From positions 1 to 34,046 of the forward strand of contig MCFE01000807.1 of assembly GCA_002104905.1 (NCBI GenBank): a stretch of 34,046 nucleotides of DNA. Reading direction: 5' to 3'. A model generated the notes under the pieces. It worked only from the letters and a program-made list of their open reading frames with translations, was not told the DNA's origin and searched no databases. Source of the DNA: Basidiobolus meristosporus CBS 931.73 (taxonomy: Eukaryota; Basidiobolomycota; Basidiobolomycetes; Basidiobolales; Basidiobolaceae). A program made the position numbers and the translations under genes. Positions 21,596-31,875 of the stretch are shown one piece after another; the stretch's first letter is position 1, and each line of letters starts with the position of its first letter.

Positions 21596-24500
21596 ATGTC
21601 AAGCATATTTGGCTCCTCTCCTCATTTTTTTCAGTTCTCCGCCCCTAGCCGGAAATGTACACTTTACTCTAGAGTATCCCCTTGTACGCCTACTGACTGA
21701 ACCTTTGTAGTGCTCATTGGAGTATGCGCTTTGGACAATAAAACGCGGTCGAAACCCATGCGTAACATCCTTAATCGGCTGCTGGCGTACGAGGAATTCG
21801 ACACCGTAATATTCGGCGACAAAGTGATTTTGGATGAAGGTATGTAGGAAGGGATGAGGCTTCTGCGATTATTTGGTTGTCCAAGAACTCTCCAGTCAAA
21901 ATTAACCTAAACCAACTCTTGAGATGTGGAGAACTGGCCCTACTGCGACTTTCTTATCTCGTTTTTCTCCACCGGGTTTCCTCTTGAGAAGGCCATACAG
22001 TATGTTAAACTGAGAAGGCCCTTTTGCGTCAACGACCTTCACATGCAGCACGTTCTTTTCGACCGACGCCTGGTGTTGGCCATACTCGACGCAATTGACG
22101 TTCCAACGCCCAAGAGATTGATTATCCATCGGGACGGCGGGCCAAAGGTACCTGCTGCGGTGGCCGACAAAGTGTATCAACACATAGGGTTGAAGCTGAA
22201 CGAGGCCTTGCCTGACACTGAGGTCGAGGCTGGCTGTGACGATGGTATCTCCATCCAAGGAGAAATGATGGCGAAGCCGTTCGTTGAAAAACCCGCCAAT
22301 GGTGAAGATCATAATATCTACATCTACTATTCTAAGGAGCAGGGCGGTGGCGTGCGGTGCCTGTTTAGAAAAGTATTGGCTGATTAGGTTTATCCACTGC
22401 ACTCCACTAGCTTACCTTTTTTCCAAGATCGGTAACAAATCGAGCGAATATCGACCGGAGTTGAGCGAGGTCAGAGCGGAGGGCTCCTACGTCTATGAGG
22501 TAGGAAGGGGGTTCTTTGAGGTCTAATCTAGCGCGCTGCCTTACAGTGGCCTTGGTTCTAGGAGTTTGTCGATGTTCTCAATTCGGAGGATGTCAAAGTC
22601 TACACAATCGGCCCGAGTTACGCCCACGCGGAAACAAGGAAGTATGAGTGGATCACGCACATTCAGTCACAGCCCCTCTAAATCCCAACTCTCTTCTAGG
22701 TCGCCAGTGGTAGACGGGATTGTGAGGCGCAATGCTGATGGAAAGGAAGTGCGATACATAACTAATCTTTCAGCCGAGGAGAAGGAGATGGTAAAGAAAG
22801 TATGCATCGCGTTTGGCCAGAACATCTGCGGGATAGATCTACTTCGGACAAACGGAAAGTCCTACGTGATTGATGTGAATGGGTGGTCGTTTGTGAAGGG
22901 GAATGATAACTACTACGATATGTGCTCACAGATATTACGTCGCATGTTTCTAAGTGCAGCAAAGAGACGGTGGTTCTCTCATTTCCTAAGCCGAGGTCCC
23001 AACAACGAGAACGCGTGGACACTCAAGGGCTTCCTGTCGGTCTTTCGACACGGGGATAGAACACCAAAACAAAAAGTCAAGTTCACGTTCATCAGCCAGC
23101 CATTTATAGACTTGCTGAAGGGCTCCACTCGGAAAATCCTTTTGAAGAAAGAAAAGGAGCTGCTTGACGTGATCGAAGCAACGAACGAAGCTCTAGAGCT
23201 GGGAATCGATGATCATCAAAGGCTGGGCCAGCTCAAGCTCATTCTGGAGAATAAGTATACTCTTGTAGGGACTAAGGTGCAAGTCAAACCCTCGTTCAAT
23301 CGGAAGACTGGCCACTTTGAGAATCTGATTCTAGTGGTGAAATGGGGAGGGGAGGTAAGTGCCTATGAGCGTCTCCTATTCAAATGAACGGCGGCATTTA
23401 CTTGCGGTTAGTTTACTCACGCAGGACTACATCATACCAAAGAAGTTGCCGAAAATATGAGAAACGACCTGGCAGTCCTGAACAAGAAGCTGTTCGACGA
23501 TGTTAGAATCTATTCCAGCTCGGAAAGAAGAGCTGTGGCCACCGGTTAGTCTCCATAATGGACTAGAGTTCTTTGCTTCTTTGTGGTTCCTAAAGCGTCC
23601 CTGTTTAGCGGAGGTTTTTGGTAGAACCTTCTTGGATGTACCTCAATTGGAGAACGACTTTGTTCAGATTCGAGGCGACATGCTTGACGATAGCGACGCC
23701 GCCAAAGAACCCATAGAGCAGGCAAAAACCCAGCTATTGACGATCATGAAGGCCACTTCTAGAGAGACGATCCCAGAGCTGGTCATGATCCCGGAGGATA
23801 TAGAAGATCTCTCCGAGTTCCTCAGGGAGACTGTAGATTTATTGTCGACGTTCAGATTCACAATGCATGAAAACTTTGCCAACATGCAGGTTGAGCATAT
23901 CCAGACCACTTGGTGCTGTTCGGAAACACCTGGGCTGTTCAAAGAACGTTGGGAGAAGATCTTCCAAGACATCTGTGACCCGGGGTACAAGAACTTTAAT
24001 CCGAGCAAGGTACCAGAGCTATACGATTCGCTTAAATACGACGCACTACACAACCGAGAGTTCCTTGAGACGATCTTTATTAAAGAAGAGAACCGAGGAG
24101 AAATAGAGCAAATACGCGAACTGTATCGGCGCGCCAAGGTCCTATTCGATATAGTAGCACCACAAGAGTTCGGTATCACTGCGGACGAAAAGATGGCGAT
24201 AGGTAGCCTTACCTCCATTCCATTGCTGAATCAGATTGTGAGTGATTTAGAGGATATTCGAGACGGTAGCAATCCCAGCGCTAGGTTTTACTTCACTAAA
24301 GGTATGTAAGGGGTGTCTGAGTTGGTCGGCCTCCCCAGCATTGACCTTGAAGCATTCTAGAGTCACAGCTACACACTATGCTCAACGTTGTTTTCGGAAG
24401 TGGGCTACCAACCAAGCTAACTAGGAAAGATCTGGAGGAGCTTGACTGTAGGTGATTTTGTGACCTGTTCGTTCACACCCTCTTCTGACGTTTGGATAGA

Positions 24501-24849
24501 CCTTACGCAGATCACTTTTGAGCTTTACGAAAGTAATCGTGATTCAGACGAAGGCAAGGAATACTCGCTTCGGGTGGGATTTAGTCCCGGCGCACACCAC
24601 GCCAATGTGATGGATTTACAGATGGACGACCGGCATACGATTTTTGTTAGCCCTAGAAGGTATACTTTTTGAGCTCGTATCAGCCGCGTAACTTGCATGC
24701 TAACCGGACCTTGTATTAGGGATCTCACTCATCACTTGGAACTGGACCGTGCTTTGCAATATTTGCATGCCCAGATAGACCTGGCCAAGCAGAAGGAGGC
24801 TGAAATGAGGGCAGGCGTGGCTCTACCGGTTTTCGATAGAAGTCTTTGA
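21596..24849 (+). CDS. Inositol hexakisphosphate/diphosphoinositol kinase-phosphatase (PPIP5K, Vip1/Asp1 family)
   Basis: Eleven exons: 21596-21656, 21711-21839, 21924-22372, 22428-22499, 22562-22641, 22700-23354, 23412-23544, 23609-24301, 24361-24447, 24500-24659, 24720-24849. Introns are 52-84 bp GT-AG and phase closes to 882 aa (fission yeast Asp1 is about 920). The N-terminal ATP-grasp kinase phosphorylates InsP6/5-InsP7 at position 1. Its motifs are [17 protein letters not shown] (21-37), [35 protein letters not shown], and [11 protein letters not shown] with Asp322. The C-terminal histidine-phosphatase domain begins at RHGDRTPK (380-387) and should remove the 1-beta-phosphate. GGEFTHAG (480-487) and ELDYLTQI are conserved. 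The second His motif reads FTKESQLH instead of the usual FTxESHxH, leaving Gln at 760. Such enzymes are cytosolic or nuclear and set inositol pyrophosphate levels that control phosphate signalling, microtubules and polarised growth. The first exon (20 aa) is the least certain. Confidence 0.95.
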
Positions 24850-25910
24850 ATGATTCGTTTCATTGATTTCTTAGTATAGTGGAATGTCCAACATACACCT
24901 ACCCCAATATACCTATATAAAATACTGATCAAGTCATTTCTTGCTAATACCAAAACGTGGTGCGGTAGCAGTACCATTGCTATCACCGCTGCCAAGAAAT
25001 CCGCTCGAGTGTGACTTCGTATCCGCATGAACCCTACTCCGCAACGCCATGCATCACACTACAATACAGTAGGTTGAATCGCCAGAACAAAACCCATATT
25101 TTGCACACATGATGCCCTAGCTCGAATTGGATTGGGTGGCATCTCGCTTAGTAATACTCTAAAAGGCATGGTGCCGATGAATTTTGCTGAATCGCTTGGC
25201 AGCTTTCAGAATGTATATATCTGGTACCTAATTGATACGGTCCTCATTCGGCCCCAAATCATCGTGCCTCAACAAGCAAGAGGATTCGTGGATGAAAGCC
25301 GAAGATAACGCCTCTGTCATTGCGCCAATCAATCGAACAAAAAGGGCGATGTGGAAATCTAATGGGCGATTGTATGCTTCATGCGGTATTCATGTTGATC
25401 CGCTAGCCTAATACAATGCAGCTCTCTGGCACCCCGCATAAAAAAGGGATGGAGCTGGGCCACAGCCCCTTGTGCGTATAGTGTGGCCGACCAAAAGACG
25501 CATCGGAATTCATTCGACATCCATGTTCATCAACCCTAACCCTAACTCTAACTCTATCCACCGCCACGATCAGTATTTAACGTTTGATTTTTTTATACCG
25601 GCATAAACAATCCGACGTTCCGAAAAATGTCACTATTGCCGTATCTTAATCGCGTGATTTGATGAGGTTTATAGGTAAATACCTGATATTTTAGGGAATT
25701 TTAGGTATACTGCCGGATCTTATGGCATATCTGGGAATGGGCCCGATTTTATTTTTCGCTTCTTAAATACCTCCAAGAAGCCTAATCCGCCCTACAAACG
25801 CTCTTGGTATGGAATGGTCATTAGGCAATAGGTCAGTATGTCCCCTGTTCTTGTACGGTACCTGGTTGCAGTCGGCTCACCTCCCTTCTGAATGCGCTAG
25901 TGTTAGTAAA
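24850..25910. other. Spacer between the PPIP5K and hydrolase genes
   Basis: About 1.06 kb, with no coding region supported. It holds a telomere-like CCCTAA run (25534-25556), followed by an AT-rich stretch (about 25570-25780) with short palindromic words such as GGTAAATACC. The AT-rich stretch is probably the promoter of the hydrolase gene. Confidence 0.5.
25534..25556 (-). repeat. Short interstitial telomere-like repeat (TTAGGG type)
   Basis: Two perfect CCCTAA units are followed by CTCTAA and a truncated CTCTA, nearly four units in all. On the minus strand this reads TTAGAG/TTAGGG. It lies about 360 bp upstream of the hydrolase ATG. It is far too short for a telomere. It may be a site for TTAGGG-binding factors (Tbf1/Teb1-like proteins bind such motifs in yeast promoters) or chance. 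Confidence 0.6.
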
Positions 25911-27533
25911 ATGGTGAATTCAGGTGACTTGCAATACCTGGCCGCCGCTGCGGTGATATTTCCAAGCTTCATTTGGTACCTTAGAAAGAACATTGTTTCC
26001 CCAGTGAAGCTTCACCTCGGTAAGCCACAGCAAGGGGGGAAGGTGGAGGCCGAAAGACAACACTTATTGGAGCGTATCCAAAAGAAGTGCCCTTCGCTAT
26101 TCGACCCTGCCAAGGCGAAGTACGAGTCCACTCCTTGGTTGTTGGGTGGCCATCTGCAAACCGTTTACGCCGCAGTAGCCAATTTTGATAATACAGCGCA
26201 AGTAGAATATGAACGGTATCTAAGTAGAACGAAGTATTTGCAATTCTGGCCAAGCCTAACGTGCTCGTCGCAGAACCTTGGTTTCCACTCCTGACGGTGG
26301 CACTATCTCCGTGGACTGGTGCCCATCCTCCGAAATTAAGCCATATGATGATACCCCTACTGTGGTGATTCTTCACGGGTTGACTGGAGGTACGTTTATC
26401 GTCGTAGATACGGCTGTGCCGTAGTAACGTTCTTCACAGGCAGCCACGAGTCGTACGTTAGACAGGTGGTGGAGTCTATGACTCAGGGGCCGGGCCAATT
26501 TCGCACAGTAGTCGTCAATTTTCGTGGATGTAAGTTCGAATCTACTGGCCGTTTTACTGCCAATGTCTGTCAAAGCACTCACACGAAATCAACAGGCGCC
26601 GATACTCAACTCACATCCACTCAGCTTTATTCGGGTGCTTATACTGACGACTTGAGGATTGCCCTCAAATTCATTCAGGATCGTATACCCAAGGCGAAGT
26701 TGGCTGGTTTAGGGTTCTCCTTGGGATCAAATGTTCTAGTCAAGGTTTGTCATCTACGCCCAGCAGTCTGTTTGGCCCACCGTATGTGACCAATCTGTTC
26801 ACACACCTCTAGTACATCGGAGAGGAGAAAGAAAACTGTCCCTTTGTCGGCGCGGTCTCCGTTTCCAACCCATTTGATCTTTACCTGTTAGTAAATCAGA
26901 GATTCCACCAGGTGTGCTCGTTCGATATTAACCAAGGTCGATGCTAGGGCCAACAAATGGATGGACGAAACTTTCATCAACCGGAACCTCTACTCGAAAT
27001 CCTTGACCGACAATCTTCTTCGGGTCTTCAAGAGGTATGTCAGCCTCCCCTATTTCGGAAGTGACCAGCATTTCTTAACCGCTCGATTCTCGCGCACGTC
27101 AGACACATGCACCATTTCGAAAACACCGGCTTGCTCGATATTCCACACGTTCTCAAGAGCCGGCGGATCTCGGAATTCGACGACCGGGTCACTCGTGTGG
27201 TGTTCAAATACGATACGGTCGACGACTATTATCGGGACGCCAGTTGTGCCCGCTTCATTCCTGACGTCCGGGTTCCTCTGCTGTGTCTTAATGCAATCGA
27301 CGACCCAGTGGCCTACCATGAGTGCATCCCTTATGAGGCGTGCAGGTATTGAGGTTTGCCGGGAGATTCATCAGTAACCAGCACACTAACCTATCCATCA
27401 CAGGAACAATCCCAATGTAATCCTGGCAACCACCGAAACCGGCGGACACATCGGCTGGTTCACGGGGTCCACCAACGTCACCCGCTGGTCGGTGAAGCCG
27501 ATCTCGGAGTTTCTGACTGCGGTATTGGAGTGA
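25911..27533 (+). CDS. Alpha/beta hydrolase, YheT/ABHD1-3 family (yeast Eht1/Eeb1/YMR210w-like)
   Basis: Eight exons: 25911-26215, 26274-26389, 26440-26529, 26596-26744, 26813-26886, 26948-27034, 27103-27345, 27404-27533. Introns are 50-68 bp GT-AG and phase closes to 397 aa, the usual family length. I chose the ATG at 25911 because its context (agtaaaATGg) is good and it begins an N-terminal hydrophobic segment (residues 7-24). An ATG at 25809 is in frame but adds an unlike 34 residues. WLLGGHLQTVYA, VVILHGLTGGSHESYVR, VVNFRGCADTQLTS and YTDDLR are family signatures. The catalytic triad is Ser212 in GFSLG, Asp340 or Asp341 in NAIDDPV, and His370 in TGGHIGW. Members hydrolyse medium-chain acyl esters or phospholipids, or make ethyl esters, at endoplasmic reticulum or lipid-droplet membranes. 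The exact substrate cannot be read from the sequence. The gene is convergent with Nse4. Confidence 0.94.
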
Positions 27534-27885
27534 TTACCAAGAAGCCATCACAATCGCCATCGCCATCGCCACCGCATTACCCCAACCCCACCTTCACCAT
27601 GTCGCTTGTAATTTGCACCCGCCGGATGGCAATCGGTTAACATTAATTTATTCAGTCTCTAGTTTATCCAAGCTCATCTGGGCTGATCTACCCCAACATA
27701 CAACATGTATCCGGATTTTCAATCGAATCTGAATTCACAGCAATTTAGACGTCATCAAGCTAGCTGCATCTGCAGCAAACATTCAATAAAAGTATAATAC
27801 AAGATATTTCGAGCGCCACTAGCAGATTACTTATTGTACAATAGTTGCTGAATCACGTCAGATCATCGGCCTTGCGGCGCCTTGC
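27534..27885. other. Shared 3' intergenic region of hydrolase and Nse4 genes
   Basis: A 352-bp gap between two convergent stop codons. It begins with a short (ATCGCC)-type hexamer run near 27552-27570, then AT-rich sequence with AATAAA-like words suited to 3' processing on both strands. No gene. Confidence 0.5.
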
Positions 27886-29267
27886 TTAGCCATACCACTT
27901 GCCGGTAACGTTGTTCGTCTTTTTCCTTCTCGTCGGGATCACCGATTTGCGGATGTTGTAGGTGTCGATGATGACCTATGGAGATGGTCAGATGGTTACC
28001 AAGCTAGTCAACGGGCTGGGCTGGTTTACTGCAACGACCATTACCTGCCATGTAGGGAGATCCAGCTCTATGATCAGCTGCTTCTTCACCAGGCCTTGCG
28101 CGTAGTCCTCCTGGGTAGGCGGCATGCATGCCTCTATGAATGTCATGTGTAGTCAGAATCTGGGTTTCAGGAGGCAGGGAGCGCTCGTTCATTACCGAGT
28201 ATTGGCTGGCCACTTTCGTCGTCGATGTAGGCTTTCCCGTCGCGGATAAGGAAGGATAGATAGAAGATGTTCTCCACCGTCTGCGAGAAGGATTCCGGGT
28301 TGATGATGAAGTCGAAGTAGTTGATGGGGCCATGGTGCTCGAGAAGAGAGGCGATCGCCTGCACGTTCTTGGTGGTTTCGTTCTCCTGCTTCTCTATGTC
28401 CCCTTCTTTCAGCTGACGGTAGTAACAGGGGGTTAGAAGAGGGTTGACTGGCCGGGGATTTGGGGGTACTCAATTTATCTAACCTCCTGGGGTTTGGTGA
28501 GAAACGCCTTGTCTTTTTCCAAACGTGCACGCTGCTTTGATATTTGCCGGGTTTTTTGTTCGGTTGCGAGTGGGCCGAGACTAGATAGCAGGGTTTGGGT
28601 TCAATGAGGGGACGGGACAGTACACATAGGCTCAGAAGGACTTACATATAATCCATGGACGGGGCGCGTGCGGTGTAATTTGTAGCAATCTCCCCTACAG
28701 CATCCCAATTAAGAACGGATCTACCCTCGTCGTCCTCTAACCCTTGGCGGCCACCCATAATGGTGACCAACTTTGCTATGTATTCGCTAGTATCAAATGC
28801 ATGACTGTCTATTTTCATTCGGCGGGCTTTTTGGGTACCAATGTCGGCGGAGAGGACGAGAAGTCGAGCATCGAGCGTTGCTTCGTAGGGGTTTTTGACC
28901 TTCTTGAACAGCTCGTTGGCTTTGGCGATGTTGTCGATCAGTCCATCGCAGTCGGAATTAAGTAGGTCCTTTTTGTTTTCTGAAAACAACCTCTGGTTCA
29001 GTAAACACTCTAGGGAAGGGGAGCATTCAACAAGAATCACCAGGGCCTACCTTCCGTGTTGACGATCAGATCTCTGTATTGCTTCCTGAGCCAACGTTTC
29101 TCACTTTTCTCTTGGCTGGGATCGTAAGCTTCTTTGTTCGACACCGTGGCGAGTTTCTCCCCAAGTAGCGCTTGGAGCTCCTCGCTGATCCCGTTCTGCG
29201 AGGCGCTTAGCATTTGTGAGGCTTGGGACTGGGAAAGATCATTTTGCGAGATGTCCGGTTGTGACAT
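27886..29267 (-). CDS. nse4: SMC5/6 complex kleisin subunit Nse4
   Basis: Six minus-strand exons: 29267-29051, 28979-28646, 28580-28484, 28412-28196, 28133-28045, 27975-27886. Introns are 62-71 bp GT-AG and phase closes to 347 aa (human NSMCE4A about 385, budding yeast Nse4 about 400). Nse4 is the kleisin that bridges the Smc5 and Smc6 heads and binds Nse1/Nse3, needed for recombinational repair and replication-fork stability in the nucleus. Residues 1-45 are Ser/Gln-rich. The N-terminal kleisin region includes RDLIVNTEENKK, DGLIDNIAKANELFKKV and ATLDARLLVLSADIG. ILGPLATEQK opens the middle region. The C-terminal winged-helix domain contains PINYFDFIINPESFSQTVEN (about 245-264), IFYLSFLIRDGKAYI and PTQEDYAQGLVKKQLIIELD. 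The ATG at 29267 is chosen because the frame upstream has no ATG; the short N-terminus is the least certain part. Nothing appears broken. Confidence 0.95.
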
Positions 29268-29370
29268 GTGCGGAGATACCTGGTCCGGTAGGTAAGGAGT
29301 AACAAAGCAACGAATGAAACTCCACACTGAGTCCGACCTAAATCCTGAGGAGTCCCTAAAAACCAGACAA

Positions 29371-29422
29371 CCGCCGGATCAAATGAAATTCGTTTTTTCG
29401 AACCAATCCAAGGATCCGGCGG
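29371..29422. promoter_or_regulatory. Perfect 10-bp inverted repeat upstream of Nse4
   Basis: CCGCCGGATC (29371-29380) and its exact reverse complement GATCCGGCGG (29413-29422) are separated by 32 bp. They lie about 105-155 bp upstream of the Nse4 ATG, inside its expected promoter. This could be a binding site for a dimeric factor or a stem-loop in the leader transcript; the arms contain CCG/CGG triplets. Function is inferred. Confidence 0.5.
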
Positions 29423-29477
29423 TGTGATGTTGATTGTTTATCAAATCAATTTTTGGTCGATGTACCTTGTCCCATTG

Positions 29478-29846
29478 CTATTCCCAGCTATCTCCATCAA
29501 GCCCATGAGTGCAGTTGGGAACGATTCCCCCGTGAACAATCGCCTGGCCGCTGTTTCGAATGTGGGCCCTGTGCCATCCAAAGTAGTGTGCCATTCCGTT
29601 TACTAGTCCACAGATCCGGTGAGATAACAATGAGCTGAAGGAGAGGTTCTTGCCACACACGCTGCTATTACCCTCTGGCAATCTGTAGGCGGAGACAGTA
29701 AGGTACCCACAGGGCTTGGCACTGGGCTTCTCTGTGCTTCCTTTTTGAAAGAATCGTTTCGATGCCTGGCCGGTTTGATTTAGTTGGACCATGGGCGATG
29801 GAGATGGGTGGTCGGAATCATCTCCGTCCAGTTGAAAGGTCAGCAC
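29478..29846 (-). CDS. Hypothetical open frame upstream of Nse4, unassigned
   Basis: A minus-strand frame open for over 120 codons with no ATG at its start. The product is Ser/Pro/Gly-rich, with LTFQLDGDDSDHPSPSPM and KPCGYLTVSAYRLPEG, and is not simple-sequence. A possible acceptor (GCGGTAG) precedes it, so it might be an internal or last exon. I found no convincing partner exon and recognise no family. It lies on the same strand as Nse4, about 210 bp upstream of its start. Confidence 0.22.
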   Translation of the reverse strand: MLTFQLDGDDSDHPSPSPMVQLNQTGQASKRFFQKGSTEKPSAKPCGYLTVSAYRLPEGNSSVCGKNLSFSSLLSHRICGLVNGMAHYFGWHRAHIRNSGQAIVHGGIVPNCTHGLDGDSWE

Positions 29847-30574
29847 ATTGAGGTGAGGAAATTGGGGTCCCTACCGCAGCGAGCCACTGATCTTATTCCA
29901 GATGGAGCCTGATACACCGATCTGCCAATAGAATCATTTCTGAGGTCGCTTATGAGATTGAATCCAGATTGATCCAACCAGGTTTTGCTTCCAACAGGTT
30001 TGTGGTCTCCTTATTTCTGATGATTGATGAGAGGTGAAGGGCTTTCTCCTAATGAGGCGTATTGAAAAATCAACAAGAATCTCGCATTGGTTTATGATAG
30101 ATCATTCTAGGTGCAAATGTTCTGCTTGGATATGCAGATAGCCGTATTCTGGAGGTGTTGCTGTACCAACTGTGTTTAGAAATTGTAAGTACAGGTTTCC
30201 ATAGCCACCTTGGACTGAATATAAGAACCATGTTGTATGAGGTACTTTTGAGTTAAGCCTTGCTCCTTGTCTGGTGTGCCCCTTATGTTGACTATTATGG
30301 CCACTGGCAGTGCATAATAAACAGGCCAAAGTGTGGCTTAATATCCAATAACATATAGGATTGAGACCCTTGGATCACTCTCCATGGATTACCAACTTCC
30401 CATTGTAAGAGTCCTATACCCACACTTTTTGTTTGTGATGATATCCATATCTTTACTCCTCCACATACCCCTGGTGGTATTTCTTACTTGTACTCACCCA
30501 TTGAAAGGAAGCATATTGTTTGACATCTATTTGGCATGCAAGGATGATAAAAGAAATGCATAGTGCATTGCCTT
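29847..30574. other. AT-rich intergenic sequence before the retroelement nest
   Basis: Composition becomes AT-richer here, as in the retroelement region to the right. Short open frames occur (for example minus 30329-30102) without recognised motifs. This may be the left part of an unrecognised old transposon, but no terminal repeats were identified. Confidence 0.35.
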
Positions 30575-30696
30575 GCCCAGGAAAAAATTCACAAAAGGCC
30601 AGCAGAATAACATCATAACATCAACTGAACTCTAAGTTTCCTAAAACTTAAAGCTCTCATTATCTCAGGTACTTGGTGTTTGGCAGACAAGTAGAC
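30575..30696. repeat. Dispersed repeat, copy B, left part
   Basis: Aligns with the left half of copy A (about 19660-19785), from the CCCA(A/G)GAAAAAA word through CCAGCAGAATA, TATCTCAGGT and TTTGGCAGACAAG. It stops exactly where a TG...CA-bounded insertion begins at 30697. The right half resumes at 31395. Confidence 0.6.
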
Positions 30697-31394
30697 TGTT
30701 GTATCCAAGAGAAAAGTGTAATAAAACTCTTGAATGAGTTAACTGAACCTAAGTGACAACTAAGTGCAGGATCTTAGAATTGTCAAGAGTGACAGAAATA
30801 TTAGCAGAGAGGTTCTGGTCTAATATTGGTCTTGAACATAGCTGAGTTAGGCTATAAAGGTGACAGAGTTGGTTTGCTATGCAAGCTAGGCTTGGTGTTC
30901 TTGGGAATGCTAGATATGCTAGGCTTGGGTAGAAACTAGAATGGAATTGTTGAATTCTTAATTTTGCTGAGACACAATCTTAATTTCATTGTGACACACA
31001 CTAAACCAAAAGGTTCAGTAAACTTTTTTTAAACTTTTCTAATCAAGTTGAATTAGTAAGTGCCAAGAGACTGGACTAATTGAGATCTGTTGGGGTATTG
31101 ATAGGTGCATAAGATGAATGAAAATTTGCATCATTAATTAGCTGAGGTCTTGGCAACTGCTAAGTGGTGGATAAATCCTGGATGACTAATCACATGGAAA
31201 GGCTTAGCAGATTAGTTAAGGATGTAATGACCACATGAAAATGGATCAGGAGTGACAACTAATAATAGATTCTGAGAAGTAATAACATAAACCATAACAG
31301 GGATTAATTATGTTTGGGTTAGGGAAAAACAGTAAGGGTACTAGATTTTCTAACAGAGTGAAAATGGCTAAGTTTTAAGTGTTGATACACAACA
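30697..31394. mobile_element. Solo-LTR-like insertion (TG...CA ends)
   Basis: A 698-bp segment begins TGTTGTATC and ends GATACACAACA, imperfect inverted ends of the LTR type. It interrupts the dispersed repeat, whose uninterrupted form at 19.7-19.9 kb serves as an empty site. Flanks are TAGAC on the left and CAGAC on the right, a 5-bp target duplication with one mismatch. It contains TATAAAG near 30853 and no coding capacity. The first seven bases equal those of the copia LTR at 31514, but the interior is unlike it, so it belongs to another family. A solo LTR from recombination is the simplest reading. Confidence 0.55.
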
Positions 31395-31513
31395 CAGACA
31401 CATTTCCTAGGAGGAAACTAGGCTGACCAGCATTTATATCAGATCTGGTAATAAATCTGTACCACTTCCACAAAGAACTACAACTGAAAATTGAAAGAAA
31501 AACACCAGCAAAA
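31395..31513. repeat. Dispersed repeat, copy B, right part
   Basis: Matches the right half of copy A (about 19786-19940): CTAGGAGGAAACTAGGCT, CCAGCATTTAT, GGTAATAAATC, CCACTTCCACAAAG and AACACCAGCAAAA. It is cut at 31513 by the copia LTR. In copy A the corresponding words continue with TACCATTGG. Confidence 0.6.
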
Positions 31514-31863
31514 TGTTGTAAAAGTTCGTATTTTCCACCTAAATATTCACCTAACTTAGTCACTTAGATCATCACCTTCAAATCCTAGAGAATACTGACC
31601 AAATTCCTTGTCGGGATTTACTTAGAATATTTTCACCAAAGTACCAGGTACCCAGAACATGAAAATTCTCAAAGTTGTCCAAACAGCCCCAAACTTTGCA
31701 CACATGTTCTTGGGACCTTCCTTAACCTATTCTACGTGTTTGTAATGCCAAGACCATGTAAAAGTATAAATACTACTTTTACATTCAATAAATCATTAAG
31801 TGAAAACCACATAATCTACTTGTTCTCCAAATCACTTCCAATATCTCCAAGACTCTTACAACA
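31514..31863 (+). repeat. 5' LTR of the copia element
   Basis: 350 bp bounded by TGTTGTAA (31514-31521) and TTACAACA (31856-31863), a perfect 8-bp inverted repeat with canonical TG...CA ends. It contains a TATAAATA box (31765-31772) and an AATAAA signal (31787-31792), marking the U3/R region. The primer-binding site abuts its end exactly, which confirms the boundary. The 3' LTR is outside the window, so age cannot be estimated. Confidence 0.88.
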
Positions 31864-31875
31864 GGTTATGAGCCC
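31864..31875 (+). other. Primer-binding site matching initiator tRNA-Met anticodon arm
   Basis: GGTTATGAGCCC begins directly after the LTR. Its reverse complement, GGGCTCATAACC, is the anticodon stem-loop sequence of eukaryotic initiator tRNA-Met (anticodon CAT). Priming from an internal half-tRNA of this kind is known for Drosophila copia and yeast Ty5. The gag ATG (31868) lies within this site. Confidence 0.8.

Noticed and set aside
21902-22402. 166-codon minus-strand frame within the PPIP5K gene
   Set aside because: It is antisense to exon 3 of PPIP5K, which has unmistakable family motifs on the plus strand.
23664-24218. 184-codon minus-strand frame
   Set aside because: Antisense shadow of PPIP5K exon 8.
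25809-25910. Upstream in-frame ATG for the alpha/beta hydrolase
   Set aside because: It adds 34 residues unlike the family and contains an intron-like GT...AG stretch. The ATG at 25911 leads straight into the expected membrane segment.
31736-31867. Extension of the gag frame into the LTR
   Set aside because: This part overlaps the LTR TATA box and polyadenylation signal, so it would lie at or before the transcript start.
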